Shown in pieces: positions 9,381 to 18,363 of a stretch of DNA of 64,000 bases. The position numbers were made by a program, and so were the translations under genes. Each line of letters begins with the position of its first letter. Within the stretch, counting starts at the first letter, position 1. Origin of the DNA: Rhizobium altiplani (lineage in GTDB: Bacteria; Pseudomonadota; Alphaproteobacteria; Rhizobiales; Rhizobiaceae); the NCBI RefSeq assembly GCF_001542405.1, contig NZ_LNCD01000123.1:2501-66500 (forward strand). Direction: 5' to 3'. Below the pieces are notes generated by a model. That model ran no database searches, was not told the origin of the DNA, and worked only from the letters and a program-made list of their open reading frames with translations.

Positions 9381-10346
9381 CTAGAGCAGGCGCTCCAACT
9401 CGTCCAGCTTGTCGTTGACCAACCAGCCGTAATAGTTTTCCTCCGGCCAGACGGTTTTGCCTGAAGCGCGGTTCTTGGCCGCCAGGGCCGCCGCGCGCTG
9501 GCGCGAATTGCCGACATTATAGAGGGTGGCGGTCAGGCCCGGATTCTTGGAAATGTCCATGTCGGCGATCTGTTTGTAATCGTCGATCGAGCGGCGAATG
9601 GAGGCAGCGACGAAGGCTAGCGAGATATCGGGCTCCATGATTGCCTTGTAGACGGCACCGGCGTCCCTCTCGTTCAGCTTTTCATAACCTGAGACCTTGG
9701 AGACGAGATCCGAGAGCATCAGCGCGGTCAGCGGGTTGATCTGGCCGAGGCCGAAGGTCTGACCAGCGTAGAAGGGCTGAAAGAAGACGGCACTGAAGCG
9801 GTTGTTCGGGTAGCTCTTGCCACCGACCGTCTTGCCTCGGAAGTCCCTTTCCCAGACGTCCTCACGGCAGCTCCACAACGTGTAGGAATCGCCCTTGCCG
9901 CTACATTCGGCAAACTCCGGCCGCTTGACGAAATCGTCCACGTCCTCGCCATCATAGGCGAAACGGAAGCTCTGGCCGGCATAGGAAGCGGCCTTCACGT
10001 AATAGGATTGCAGGCGGTCATAGGCGTCGACATTGTAGGTATGTTCGCCGACGATCGCACCGACCACGTGGATCGGGTCGATGCCATAAGCGGCCGAAAC
10101 TTTCTTGATCTTGCCCATCAGTTCGTGATCCGTGGCCAAGAGGTCACGGACCTTCTCGTATTTCCGATCGAACGAGCTCTTCGTGCCCTTGGTGCGACGA
10201 ACCGAGGCGTCCGGAACATCCGGTTGCTCGGCATGACGATTACCTGACGGCACCACCTGCATGGCAAAAGCAGGCACCGAGGTCAGCACCGCAGCAGCAA
10301 TCAGGAGGCTTGTCAGAAGGCGTCGCACGATCAGCATTCCCATCAT
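9381..10346 (-). CDS. DUF1402 family exported protein, lysozyme-like
   Basis: A 321-residue protein with a clear Sec signal peptide (LLTSLLIAAAVLTSVPAFA, probable cleavage after AFA). The mature part carries motifs recalling lytic transglycosylase folds: GAIVGEHTYN, TFGLGQINPLTAL and ATLYNVGN, with Glu in GEHTYN a candidate catalytic acid. The DUF1402 family is largely Rhizobiales and has no established function. A periplasmic murein-active role is inference from these motifs. It lies upstream of the P450 gene on the same strand with a 52-bp gap. Confidence 0.8.
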   Translation of the reverse strand: MMGMLIVRRLLTSLLIAAAVLTSVPAFAMQVVPSGNRHAEQPDVPDASVRRTKGTKSSFDRKYEKVRDLLATDHELMGKIKKVSAAYGIDPIHVVGAIVGEHTYNVDAYDRLQSYYVKAASYAGQSFRFAYDGEDVDDFVKRPEFAECSGKGDSYTLWSCREDVWERDFRGKTVGGKSYPNNRFSAVFFQPFYAGQTFGLGQINPLTALMLSDLVSKVSGYEKLNERDAGAVYKAIMEPDISLAFVAASIRRSIDDYKQIADMDISKNPGLTATLYNVGNSRQRAAALAAKNRASGKTVWPEENYYGWLVNDKLDELERLL

Positions 10347-10515
10347 TTTGGCATTGTCGCGAAGCGCGCTGACTGGACCACAATCTTGGCCGAATAATGC
10401 TGGCGCCGATAACGAGACGAGCCCTTCACTAAAAAGTAAAGGGCCCGCTGTCGAGAGTCTAAGCTGTCAAAATCGCGGCGTCACATCAGTAAGGACAGGA
10501 CCCGATGCTTGTTCA

Positions 10516-11823
10516 TCACAGAATGAACCGGGACAGATCTGTGTTCTGCGCCAGGTCACCGACGTGCTCGCGGACGTAGTCGGCGTCAATCGTCACGGTC
10601 GAGCCGCCGCGATCCGGAGCGTTGAAGGAGATTTCGTCCAGAACGCGCTCCATGACGGTCTGAAGGCGACGGGCGCCGATGTTTTCGACAGACGAATTCA
10701 AGTGGACGGCCACATCAGCCAGGGCATCAATGCCATTGTCAGTGAATTCGAGGGTGAGGCCTTCCGTTTCCATCAGCGCCTTGTACTGCCTGATAAGACT
10801 CGCCTCGGTTTCCGTCAGGATACGGCGGAAGTCTTCCTTTGTGAGCGCGCGCAGTTCGACGCGGATCGGCAGACGACCCTGCAATTCCGGCAACAGATCG
10901 GACGGCTTGGAGACATGGAATGCGCCGGAGGCGATGAAAAGGACGTGGTCCGTCTTCACCGGCCCGTACTTCGTCGAGACCGTCGTTCCTTCGACCAGGG
11001 GAAGCAGGTCGCGCTGCACGCCTTCGCGCGAAACGCCGGCACCCATGCCGCCGTCGCGAGCGGCGATCTTGTCGATCTCGTCGAGGAAGACGATGCCGTC
11101 ATTCTCGACCGCACGAACCGCCTCGCGCTGGATAACTTCGTTGTCGATCAGCTTGTCGGACTCGTCGCGGATCAGATCCGTGTAGGATGCCTTGACCGTC
11201 GTGCGGACCTTCTTGGTGCGGCCACCCATCGCCTTCCCGAACATTTCGGAGAGGTTGAGCACGCCGATATTTGCGCCCGGCATGCCGGGAATGTCGAAGC
11301 CACCCATGCCGGTACCGGTGTCGGCGATCTCGATATCGATCTCCTTGTCATCAAGTTCACCGTTGCGCAGCTTCTTGCGGAAGCTGTCACGGGTCGCCGG
11401 CGAGGCCGTGGCGCCGACGAGCGCATCGAGAACGCGTTCCTCGGCGCTCATATGCGCCTTTGCCTGCACTTCGCTCCGCTTCTTCTCGCGTGCGAGCCCG
11501 ATGCCGACCTCGACGAGATCGCGGATGATCTGCTCCACGTCGCGTCCGACGTAACCGACTTCGGTGAACTTGGTCGCTTCAACCTTGATGAAGGGCGCGC
11601 CCGCCAGCTTGGCGAGACGGCGAGAGATTTCCGTCTTGCCGACACCGGTCGGGCCGATCATCAGGATGTTCTTTGGCATCACTTCGTCGCGTAGATCCGG
11701 ATCGAGCTGGTGGCGACGCCAACGGTTGCGCAGCGCGATTGCCACCGCGCGCTTGGCCTCATGCTGGCCGATGATGTAGCGGTCAAGTTCGGAAACGATC
11801 TCGCGGGGGGAAAATGTGGTCAT
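10516..11823 (-). CDS. hslU: ATP-dependent protease ATPase subunit HslU
   Basis: A 435-residue AAA+ unfoldase of the HslUV (ClpYQ) protease. Visible are Walker A ([13 protein letters not shown]), the pore-loop region ([16 protein letters not shown]), an inserted I-domain, Walker B ([14 protein letters not shown]), the sensor/arginine region ([21 protein letters not shown]) and the C-terminal tail ending DLSRFIL that docks into HslV. It lies 39 bp downstream of hslV with no intervening gene. Some relatives carry an acetyltransferase gene between the two; this genome does not. Confidence 0.98.
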   Translation of the reverse strand: MTTFSPREIVSELDRYIIGQHEAKRAVAIALRNRWRRHQLDPDLRDEVMPKNILMIGPTGVGKTEISRRLAKLAGAPFIKVEATKFTEVGYVGRDVEQIIRDLVEVGIGLAREKKRSEVQAKAHMSAEERVLDALVGATASPATRDSFRKKLRNGELDDKEIDIEIADTGTGMGGFDIPGMPGANIGVLNLSEMFGKAMGGRTKKVRTTVKASYTDLIRDESDKLIDNEVIQREAVRAVENDGIVFLDEIDKIAARDGGMGAGVSREGVQRDLLPLVEGTTVSTKYGPVKTDHVLFIASGAFHVSKPSDLLPELQGRLPIRVELRALTKEDFRRILTETEASLIRQYKALMETEGLTLEFTDNGIDALADVAVHLNSSVENIGARRLQTVMERVLDEISFNAPDRGGSTVTIDADYVREHVGDLAQNTDLSRFIL

Positions 11824-11862
11824 ATCGAATATCCCATCGGGGCGTGAATCTTTGAAACCGGG

Positions 11863-12390
11863 TCAAGCTTCGGCGTCGAGCGTTTCCACCACCACATTAT
11901 GGTTCGTGTAGACGCAAATATCGGCGGCAATATCGAGGGCGCGACGCGCGACCTCTTCGGCGGATTTGTCTGTGTCCATCAGGGCGCGGGCCGCAGCGAG
12001 CGCATAATTGCCACCCGAACCGATCGCCATGGCGCCGTGCTCCGGCTCGAGAACATCGCCGTTGCCTGTTATCGCCAGCGTCACCTGCTTGTCAGCGACG
12101 AGCATCATGGCTTCGAGGTTGCGGAGATACTTGTCCGTGCGCCAATCCTTGGCAAGCTCGACGGCGGCGCGCATCAGCTGCCCCGGATATTGCTCGAGCT
12201 TCTTTTCGAGGCGTTCGAGGAGCGTGAACGCATCCGCAGTGGCGCCTGCGAAACCGGCAATGACCTCGCCCTTGCCGATGCGCCGCACCTTGCGGGCGTT
12301 GCCCTTCATCACGGTCTGGCCGAGGCTTACCTGACCATCGCCGGCCATGATGACCTTACCGCCCTTTCGAACTGTAATAATCGTTGTCAT
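11863..12390 (-). CDS. hslV: ATP-dependent protease proteolytic subunit HslV
   Basis: A 175-residue N-terminal-nucleophile peptidase. The sequence begins [11 protein letters not shown], so removal of Met exposes Thr as the catalytic residue; the [15 protein letters not shown] and [17 protein letters not shown] motifs are typical. Twelve subunits form the chamber capped by HslU, degrading misfolded and regulatory proteins. It is first in an hslVU operon and diverges from hisB across 178 bp. A heat-shock promoter is expected there from family knowledge, but I could not place one confidently. Confidence 0.98.
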   Translation of the reverse strand: MTTIITVRKGGKVIMAGDGQVSLGQTVMKGNARKVRRIGKGEVIAGFAGATADAFTLLERLEKKLEQYPGQLMRAAVELAKDWRTDKYLRNLEAMMLVADKQVTLAITGNGDVLEPEHGAMAIGSGGNYALAAARALMDTDKSAEEVARRALDIAADICVYTNHNVVVETLDAEA

Positions 12391-12568
12391 CTATTCACCT
12401 TTGCCCGTCTGCCGGGCTTGTTGTGTCGGGCCGAACGCCGGCCCTGTCGAGCCCTATGTAAGTGCGTGAATGCCGATTGCAAATGGCGTCTTTTTCTGCT
12501 GCCGCGGTTCTGGATATTTCGCGGCACGCCTGATAAGGAACGCCCGTATTTCCCGATGGAGCAGCCTT

Positions 12569-13177
12569 ATGGCCGAGACCGCAGCAAGCCGCACGGGTAC
12601 CGTGTCCCGCAAGACGAACGAGACTTCGGTTTCCGTTTCCGTCAATCTCGACGGCACCGGAAAGTCGAAAATTTCGACTGGCGTCGGCTTCTTCGACCAT
12701 ATGCTCGACCAGCTGTCACGACATTCGCTGATCAACATGGAAATCGAGACCAAGGGCGATCTCCATATCGACGACCACCATACAGTGGAAGACACCGGTA
12801 TCGCGATCGGCCAGGCGATTGCCAAGGCACTCGGCGACCGCCGCGGCATCACGCGCTATGCATCGATCGACCTCGCCATGGACGAGACGATGACGAAGGC
12901 AGCCGTCGACCTCTCCGGTCGCCCCTTCCTTGTCTGGAACGTCACCTTCAGCGCGCCGAAGATCGGCACGTTCGACACCGAACTCGTTCGCGAATTCTTC
13001 CAGGCGCTTGCCCAGAACGCCGGCATCACCTTGCATATTCTCAACCATTATGGTGCCAACAACCACCATATTGCAGAGACGTGCTTCAAGGCCGTTGCCC
13101 GCGCGCTGCGTACGGCGACAGAGATCGATCCGAGACAGGCGGGCCGTGTTCCCTCGACGAAGGGCACGCTCGTCTGA
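12569..13177 (+). CDS. hisB: Imidazoleglycerol-phosphate dehydratase
   Basis: A 202-residue monofunctional HisB, removing water from imidazole-glycerol phosphate in histidine synthesis. Metal-binding His clusters are visible in [27 protein letters not shown] and [12 protein letters not shown] start at ATG 12569 ([10 protein letters not shown]), preceded by a GGAGC; the frame is open upstream to 12470 but that part has no family similarity I recognise. It heads the cluster hisB-DUF2628-hisH-hisA-hisF-hisE-coaA. Confidence 0.97.
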   Translation: MAETAASRTGTVSRKTNETSVSVSVNLDGTGKSKISTGVGFFDHMLDQLSRHSLINMEIETKGDLHIDDHHTVEDTGIAIGQAIAKALGDRRGITRYASIDLAMDETMTKAAVDLSGRPFLVWNVTFSAPKIGTFDTELVREFFQALAQNAGITLHILNHYGANNHHIAETCFKAVARALRTATEIDPRQAGRVPSTKGTLV

Positions 13178-13200
13178 GCCCCCTGAGGGAGCTTGACGAC

Positions 13201-13686
13201 ATGACTTCCAGCTATTTGGTTCTGACTGCGCCTAGCGGAACAGACTCCAACCACGAGAAGACGCGCTTCATTCGCGACGGTTTTACCGTGCTCGGGTTTC
13301 TCTTCCCCTGGGTATGGCTGGCCTTCCACCGGCTGTGGCTCTACGCCATCGCGGCATTTCTCCTGCAAAGCCTTGGCGGTGCGCTGGCAGACCGCGCAGA
13401 CCTCTGGCCCGTCGGCGTTACGATCACCTTCGGCACCAGTCTGCTGGTGGCGCTCGAGGGCCAGAATCTTCGCATCCGCAATCTGGTTGCGAAGGGCTGG
13501 GCTGAGGCCGACCTCGTTTCCGCCGACTCGCTGCAGACCGCAGAAGAAGTCTACTTTTTGAATGTCCAGACCGACGCCGGCGACAGCCGCCCGGCGCCGT
13601 CGCCGCAATGGGATCCCGCAGCCCATGCCCCGCGACACGGCAACGCCACCTCGCTCGGTCTCTTTGGTTTTGATGGAGGACGCTGA
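13201..13686 (+). CDS. DUF2628 membrane protein in the his operon
   Basis: A 161-residue protein of the DUF2628 family. A short polar N-terminus is followed by two to three hydrophobic stretches (about residues 28-40, 42-60 and 68-84), then the cytosolic-looking segment LEGQNLRIRNLVAKGW and a Pro/Ala/Gly-rich tail. It sits 23 bp after hisB, and its TGA abuts the hisH ATG, so it is almost certainly co-transcribed and perhaps translationally coupled with histidine genes. No biochemical role is known; a link to histidine synthesis is only positional. Confidence 0.85.
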   Translation: MTSSYLVLTAPSGTDSNHEKTRFIRDGFTVLGFLFPWVWLAFHRLWLYAIAAFLLQSLGGALADRADLWPVGVTITFGTSLLVALEGQNLRIRNLVAKGWAEADLVSADSLQTAEEVYFLNVQTDAGDSRPAPSPQWDPAAHAPRHGNATSLGLFGFDGGR

Positions 13687-14337
13687 ATGCGCGTCGCAAT
13701 TATAGACTACGGTTCCGGCAACCTGCGTTCGGCGACGAAGGCCTTCGAACGGGCCGCGCGGGAAGTCGGCATCGATGCCTCGATCGATCTGACCGACAAG
13801 GCCGAGGTTGTATCCGCCGCCGATCGCGTGGTGCTGCCGGGTGTTGGCGCCTATGCCGACTGCCGACGCGGCCTCGATGCCGTTTCCGGCATGTCGGACG
13901 CTCTGATCGATGTGGTTGAGAAGAAGGCCCGGCCCTTCCTTGGTATTTGCGTCGGCATGCAGTTGATGTCATCGCGCGGTCTCGAGAAGACCGTCACGGA
14001 TGGCTTTGGCTGGATACCCGGCGATGTCGTCGAAATGACGCCAGGTGATGCCAATCTGAAGATTCCACAGATCGGCTGGAATACGCTGGATCTGAAATCC
14101 CCCCACCCGTTGTTCGACGGCATTCCGACGGGGCCGAACGGGCTGCATGCCTATTTTGTGCATTCCTACCATCTGGCGGCGAAAAACCCCGCCGACGTGC
14201 TCGCGACGGCCGATTACGGCGGCCCGATCACCGCCTTCGTCGGTCGCGACAACATGGCCGGAGCCCAGTTCCATCCCGAAAAGAGCCAGAAGCTCGGCCT
14301 CGCCCTGATTGCCAATTTCCTGCGCTGGAAGCCTTGA
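13687..14337 (+). CDS. hisH: Imidazole glycerol phosphate synthase subunit HisH
   Basis: A 216-residue class I glutamine amidotransferase that supplies ammonia to HisF. The nucleophile elbow is [12 protein letters not shown] with the catalytic Cys; His and Glu of the triad lie in [11 protein letters not shown]. The N-terminus [10 protein letters not shown] is typical. The ATG directly follows the DUF2628 stop codon (TGAATG). HisH acts as a heterodimer with HisF, two genes downstream. Confidence 0.98.
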   Translation: MRVAIIDYGSGNLRSATKAFERAAREVGIDASIDLTDKAEVVSAADRVVLPGVGAYADCRRGLDAVSGMSDALIDVVEKKARPFLGICVGMQLMSSRGLEKTVTDGFGWIPGDVVEMTPGDANLKIPQIGWNTLDLKSPHPLFDGIPTGPNGLHAYFVHSYHLAAKNPADVLATADYGGPITAFVGRDNMAGAQFHPEKSQKLGLALIANFLRWKP

Positions 14338-14363
14338 GCTCGCGCATTGCAAGGACTGACAGA

Positions 14364-15113
14364 ATGATCCTATTTCCCGCAATTGACCTCAAGGATGGGC
14401 AGTGCGTTCGCCTCAAGCTTGGCGATATGGACCAGGCAACCGTCTACAATCCCGATCCAGGAGCTCAGGCGAAGGCCTTTGAAGACCAGGGATTCGAATG
14501 GCTGCATGTCGTTGACTTGAATGGCGCCTTTGCTGGCGAAAGCGTCAACGGCGCTGCTGTCGACGCGATCCTGAAGGCAACGAAGAACCCCGTTCAGCTT
14601 GGTGGCGGCATCCGTACACTCGACCATATCGAGAATTGGCTGTCGCGCGGCCTTGCCCGCGTCATTCTCGGAACGATCGCCGTGCGCGATCCGGCGCTCG
14701 TGATTGAAGCCTGCAAGAGGTTTCCCGGCCGTGTTGCTGTCGGAATCGATGCCAAGGGCGGCAAAGTCGCGGTCGAGGGTTGGGCCGAGGCCTCCGAGCT
14801 CGGCGTCATCGAGCTCGCGAAGAAGTTCGAGGGCGCCGGCGTTGCCGCGATCATCTACACCGACATCGACCGCGACGGCATCCTTGCCGGCATCAACTGG
14901 TCGTCGACGCTCGAGCTTGCCGAAGCCGTATCGATCCCCGTCATCGCGTCCGGCGGCCTTGCTTCGATCGAGGACGTGAAGCGGATGCTCGAGCCCGACG
15001 CACGCAAGCTCGAGGGTGCGATTTCCGGCCGCGCGCTCTATGATGGACGCATCGACCCGCAAGAAGCGCTGGCGCTGATTTCAGCCGCACGCGCAAAGGA
15101 GACTGCACAATGA
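14364..15113 (+). CDS. hisA: Phosphoribosylformimino-AICAR phosphate isomerase HisA
   Basis: A 249-residue (beta-alpha)8-barrel isomerase converting ProFAR to PRFAR. The start [17 protein letters not shown] is the usual HisA N-terminus, so I use ATG 14364; a TTG at 14334 overlapping the hisH stop would add ten residues. Catalytic Asp residues lie in FPAIDLKDG and YTDIDRDG, and phosphate-binding glycines in LGGGIRT and ASGGLAS. Its stop overlaps the hisF start (ATGA). Confidence 0.98.
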   Translation: MILFPAIDLKDGQCVRLKLGDMDQATVYNPDPGAQAKAFEDQGFEWLHVVDLNGAFAGESVNGAAVDAILKATKNPVQLGGGIRTLDHIENWLSRGLARVILGTIAVRDPALVIEACKRFPGRVAVGIDAKGGKVAVEGWAEASELGVIELAKKFEGAGVAAIIYTDIDRDGILAGINWSSTLELAEAVSIPVIASGGLASIEDVKRMLEPDARKLEGAISGRALYDGRIDPQEALALISAARAKETAQ

Positions 15114-15892
15114 CCCTCAAGGCTCGCGTCATTCCCTGCCTCGACGTCAAGGACGGCCGCGTCGTCAAGGGTGTCAACTTCGTCAATCTGGTAGATGCCG
15201 GAGACCCGGTCGAGGCCGCCAAGGCCTACGATGCCGCCGGCGCCGACGAACTTTGCTTTCTCGACATTACCGCTTCCTCGGACAATCGCGAGACGATCTT
15301 CGATGTCGTCGCTCGCACCGCCGAGCAATGCTTCATGCCTGTCACCGTCGGCGGCGGCGTTCGCACCATCGCTGACATTCGCAAGCTGCTGCTTTGTGGC
15401 GCGGACAAGATCTCTATCAACTCGGCCGCCGTCAACAATCCGGATTTCGTTGCGGAGGCCGCCGACAAGTTCGGCGACCAATGCATCGTCGTCTCGATCG
15501 ACGCCAAGCGGCGGACAGTGCCTGTCCAAGGGGATGTCAGCGCCTGGGAGATCTATACGCATGGTGGCCGCAATGCGACCGGCATCGATGCCGTGGATTT
15601 CGCTCGGAAAATGGTCGAGCGTGGCGCCGGCGAGCTGCTTGTTACCTCAATGGACCGGGACGGGACGAAGGTCGGCTACGATCTCGAACTGACGCGTGCC
15701 ATAGCGGATTCGGTTCGGGTGCCGGTGATAGCTTCGGGCGGCGTCGGCGACCTCGATGACCTCGTGGCCGGGGTCAAGCAAGGACATGCCAATGCCGTTC
15801 TGGCTGCTTCGATCTTCCACTTTGGTACCTATTCCGTCGGGGAAGCGAAGCGCTATATGTCGTCGTGCGGCATCGACATGCGTCTGGATTGA
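15110..15892 (+). CDS. hisF: Imidazole glycerol phosphate synthase subunit HisF
   Basis: A 260-residue barrel that cyclises PRFAR using ammonia from HisH, producing IGP and AICAR. The N-terminus [19 protein letters not shown], catalytic Asp in PCLDVKDG and SMDRDGTK, and the phosphate loops VGGGVRT and ASGGVGD are all present. It overlaps hisA by four bases and is followed 15 bp later by hisE. Confidence 0.98.
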   Translation: MTLKARVIPCLDVKDGRVVKGVNFVNLVDAGDPVEAAKAYDAAGADELCFLDITASSDNRETIFDVVARTAEQCFMPVTVGGGVRTIADIRKLLLCGADKISINSAAVNNPDFVAEAADKFGDQCIVVSIDAKRRTVPVQGDVSAWEIYTHGGRNATGIDAVDFARKMVERGAGELLVTSMDRDGTKVGYDLELTRAIADSVRVPVIASGGVGDLDDLVAGVKQGHANAVLAASIFHFGTYSVGEAKRYMSSCGIDMRLD

Positions 15893-15907
15893 GTGGAAAG
15901 CGGAATC

Positions 15908-16231
15908 ATGAGCGAATTTACCCTCGCAGACCTGGAAAAGATCGTCGATGCGCGATCGAAGGCCTCTCCGGAAGAATCCTGGACGGCAAAGCTCGTTTCT
16001 GCCGGTCAGCCAAAAGCGGCCAAGAAACTCGGCGAAGAGGCGATCGAGACCGTGATTGCAGCGATCGCCGATGACCGCGAAAACCTTACCTATGAAGCCG
16101 CCGACCTGCTCTATCACCTATTGGTCGTATTGAAGGTCGCAGGCATTCCGTTGCAAAGTGTCATGGCGGAGCTTGAGCGCCGTACCGCTCAATCCGGCCT
16201 GAAAGAAAAGGCGAGCCGGCAAAGTTCATGA
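15908..16231 (+). CDS. hisE: Phosphoribosyl-ATP pyrophosphatase
   Basis: A 107-residue all-alpha NTP pyrophosphohydrolase for the second step of histidine synthesis. Acidic metal-binding residues are visible in [13 protein letters not shown] and [15 protein letters not shown]. The start ATG 15908 ([13 protein letters not shown]) is preferred to an in-frame GTG at 15893 at the end of hisF. HisI, with which it is sometimes fused, is not in the window. The stop overlaps the coaA start (ATGA). Confidence 0.96.
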   Translation: MSEFTLADLEKIVDARSKASPEESWTAKLVSAGQPKAAKKLGEEAIETVIAAIADDRENLTYEAADLLYHLLVVLKVAGIPLQSVMAELERRTAQSGLKEKASRQSS

Positions 16232-17223
16232 GTATCGCAAGACAGCTCATCGGAGCGCCCGAAACGCTCGATCATTTTCAGGCGAATGCCTATTCGCCCT
16301 ATCACTTCTTTTCTTCCGAGGAATGGGCGCGCTTCCGGGCGGATACGCCGCTCACCCTGAAGGGGGACGAGGTCAAGCGGCTGCGCTCCATGGGCGACCC
16401 CATCGACCTCGATGAAGTGCGGCGCATCTATCTGTCGCTGTCGCGCCTTCTGTCGGCGCATGTGGAATCCTCGCAGCTGCTGTTCGAGCAGCGCAATCGC
16501 TTCCTCAGCCTCTCCAACGTCGCGAAGACTCCCTTCGTGATCGGCATCGCCGGCTCCGTGGCTGTCGGCAAATCGACGACCGCCCGTATCCTGAAGGAAC
16601 TGCTGTCGCGCTGGCCGTCCAGTCCAAAGGTGGATCTTGTCACCACGGACGGCTTCCTGCACCCGAATGCCGTGCTGCAGCGTGAAAACCTGATGCAGCG
16701 CAAGGGTTTTCCCGAGAGCTACGACACCGGCGCGATCCTGCGTTTCCTGGCCGCGATCAAGGCTGGGCAGCCGAACGTCAAGGCACCGTCCTATTCGCAT
16801 CTTGTCTATGACGTGCTGCCGAACGAGTACAAGATCGTCGATCGGCCGGATATTCTGATCTTCGAGGGCATCAACGTGCTGCAGTCGCGCGACCTGCCGG
16901 CTGGCGGCAAGATCGTTCCGATGGTTTCCGACTTCTTCGACTTCTCGATCTACATCGATGCGGATGAAAGTCGGATTCACGACTGGTATGTGACGCGTTT
17001 CCTGCGGCTGCGCGAAACGGCGTTTCGCGATCCCCACTCCTTCTTCCACCGCTATGCCTCGATCAGCGAGGAGGAAGCGCTGACGATTGCCGAAGGCCTC
17101 TGGGAAAACATCAACCTGAAGAACCTGCGGGAAAACATCCTCCCGACGCGCCCGCGTGCCGACCTTATCCTGCGCAAGGGCAACAATCACCTAATAGAAC
17201 AGGTCGCATTGAGGAAGCTCTAG
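16228..17223 (+). CDS. coaA: Pantothenate kinase, type I
   Basis: A 331-residue prokaryotic type I pantothenate kinase, the first step of coenzyme A synthesis. The P-loop is [26 protein letters not shown] and [14 protein letters not shown] are family blocks, and IFEGINVLQ follows. It overlaps hisE by four bases, so CoA synthesis is appended to the his operon. Its TAG shares the palindromic CTAG with the stop of convergent alkB. Confidence 0.97.
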   Translation: MSIARQLIGAPETLDHFQANAYSPYHFFSSEEWARFRADTPLTLKGDEVKRLRSMGDPIDLDEVRRIYLSLSRLLSAHVESSQLLFEQRNRFLSLSNVAKTPFVIGIAGSVAVGKSTTARILKELLSRWPSSPKVDLVTTDGFLHPNAVLQRENLMQRKGFPESYDTGAILRFLAAIKAGQPNVKAPSYSHLVYDVLPNEYKIVDRPDILIFEGINVLQSRDLPAGGKIVPMVSDFFDFSIYIDADESRIHDWYVTRFLRLRETAFRDPHSFFHRYASISEEEALTIAEGLWENINLKNLRENILPTRPRADLILRKGNNHLIEQVALRKL

Positions 17224-17831
17224 GCCGTTACCCGGCGAAGCGTCAGATTGATCCGGCCGCCATTCTTCAGCAAGGTCGACGTCGATGGATAGATCCTGTC
17301 GACGCCATGGAAGCAAAGGCGCCCTTCCGCACCCAAGATCACGACATCGCCGCTTGAGAGCTTGAAGGAAAGCGTGCGGTCGTCGCGCGCGAGGCCACCG
17401 ACGCGAAACAGGCAGCTATTGCCGAGCGAGATCGACACAACAGGCGCTGCAAGGTCCTGTTCATCCTTGTCCTGATGCAGTCCCATGCGGGCCTCGTCGG
17501 AGTAGAAGTTGACGAGGCAGGCCTGTGGCGGCTTGTCATAGCCAGAGACGTCGTTCCAGATCTCGATCAATTCCACAGGCATGTCCGGCCAGGGCTTGCC
17601 CGTAACGGGGTGGGTCGGCTGATAGCGATAGCCGCGCTCCTTGTCGGTTACCCAGCCGAGCGGTCCGCAATTCGTCATGCGCACCGACATCGGCCTGCCG
17701 GTGCCAGGCATGACGGGCACGAAGAGCGGCGCATCCGCCACGATCGACCTGACAATATCCACCAAAGCCTGCTGTCGCGGCCGGTCCAGATAGTCAGGAC
17801 GATGACTGACGCCGTTCGGAAGCTTCAGCAT
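17220..17831 (-). CDS. alkB: AlkB-family alpha-ketoglutarate-dependent dioxygenase
   Basis: A 203-residue Fe(II)/2-oxoglutarate dioxygenase that oxidatively demethylates 1-methyladenine and 3-methylcytosine in DNA or RNA. The iron ligands are His119 and Asp121 (GLHQDKDE) and His175 (FHGVDRI); the 2-oxoglutarate-binding arginines are in [10 protein letters not shown] (193 and 199). [12 protein letters not shown] is the usual strand before the HxD motif. It lies one base after arfB on the minus strand and is probably co-transcribed with it. No ada gene is adjacent. Confidence 0.94.
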   Translation of the reverse strand: MLKLPNGVSHRPDYLDRPRQQALVDIVRSIVADAPLFVPVMPGTGRPMSVRMTNCGPLGWVTDKERGYRYQPTHPVTGKPWPDMPVELIEIWNDVSGYDKPPQACLVNFYSDEARMGLHQDKDEQDLAAPVVSISLGNSCLFRVGGLARDDRTLSFKLSSGDVVILGAEGRLCFHGVDRIYPSTSTLLKNGGRINLTLRRVTA

Positions 17832-17832
17832 A

Positions 17833-18267
17833 TCAATCTCCGAGCGGTCGCCCGCGCATCTTCTTCACCTCCGCACGGCCCGATTTCTCCTTCAGCCGGC
17901 GCTCGACCGACCCCTTTGTCGGCTTGGTTTTCTTGCGCGGTGGCGGTGGCGGTTTTGCCGCCTCGAGAATCAGTTCCTTCAGCCGCTCGCGCGCGTCTTC
18001 GCGGTTGCGATCCTGGCTGCGAAAGCGGCTTGCCTCGATCATCAACACGCCCTCTTTCGAGAGGCGCTTCCCGGCCAGTTTCACGGCATTCGCTTTCACC
18101 CGCTCCGTCAAGGACGGTGAGTTTGGGATGTTGAAGAAGAGCTGGACTGCTGTCGAGACCTTGTTGACGTTCTGCCCGCCGGGGCCGCCCGCCAGAACGA
18201 ACTGCTCGGTCAACTCCCACCCGGCGATGATGATTCGATCGTTGATGTAAAGCGGTTCGCTGGCCAT
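17833..18267 (-). CDS. arfB: Alternative ribosome-rescue factor ArfB (YaeJ)
   Basis: A 144-residue peptidyl-tRNA hydrolase that releases stalled ribosomes on non-stop mRNA. The catalytic GGQ lies in LAGGPGGQNVNKVSTAV, and the C-terminal tail is strongly basic (KPPPPPRKKTKPTKGSVE and KSGRAEVKKMRGR), the part that enters the mRNA channel. The length fits ArfB (~140) and not RF1/RF2. It lies downstream of the pckA terminator and upstream of alkB. Confidence 0.95.
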   Translation of the reverse strand: MASEPLYINDRIIIAGWELTEQFVLAGGPGGQNVNKVSTAVQLFFNIPNSPSLTERVKANAVKLAGKRLSKEGVLMIEASRFRSQDRNREDARERLKELILEAAKPPPPPRKKTKPTKGSVERRLKEKSGRAEVKKMRGRPLGD

Positions 18268-18311
18268 ACATTTTCTATCTCACATCGGCCGGCCCTTGGG
18301 AACAGACAAAG

Positions 18312-18336
18312 AAACCCGGCGGAGACCGCCGGGTTT
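18312..18336 (-). terminator. pckA terminator
   Basis: A perfect 11-bp GC-rich stem (AAACCCGGCGG / CCGCCGGGTTT) with an AGA loop lies 27 bp past the pckA stop. Read on the minus strand it is followed by TTTCTTTG. Its pckA-proximal arm overlaps a parS-like sequence. Confidence 0.8.
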
Positions 18337-18347
18337 CACGTGAATCA
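18332..18347. other. parS-like site (14/16)
   Basis: Read on the minus strand TGATTCACGTGAAACC differs from the consensus parS TGTTTCACGTGAAACA at two positions. It shares a 17-base identical block (GATGATTCACGTGAAAC on minus) with the better site at 57809. It overlaps the pckA terminator and lies about 41 kb from the presumed oriC. ParB binding is inference. Confidence 0.4.
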
Positions 18348-18363
18348 TCAATGTTTTGGCGCA

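Noticed and set aside
10421-10444. 10-bp imperfect hairpin (GCCCTTCACT / AGTAAAGGGC) downstream of hslU
   Set aside because: No T run on either side, and about 70 bp from the hslU stop; not convincing as a terminator.
10261-11694. 477-codon open frame opposite hslU
   Set aside because: Same reason: hslU is unambiguous on the other strand.
11899-13686. 595-codon open frame spanning hslV antisense, hisB in another frame and DUF2628
   Set aside because: Only its last part is real (DUF2628 from ATG 13201); the rest conflicts with hslV and hisB.
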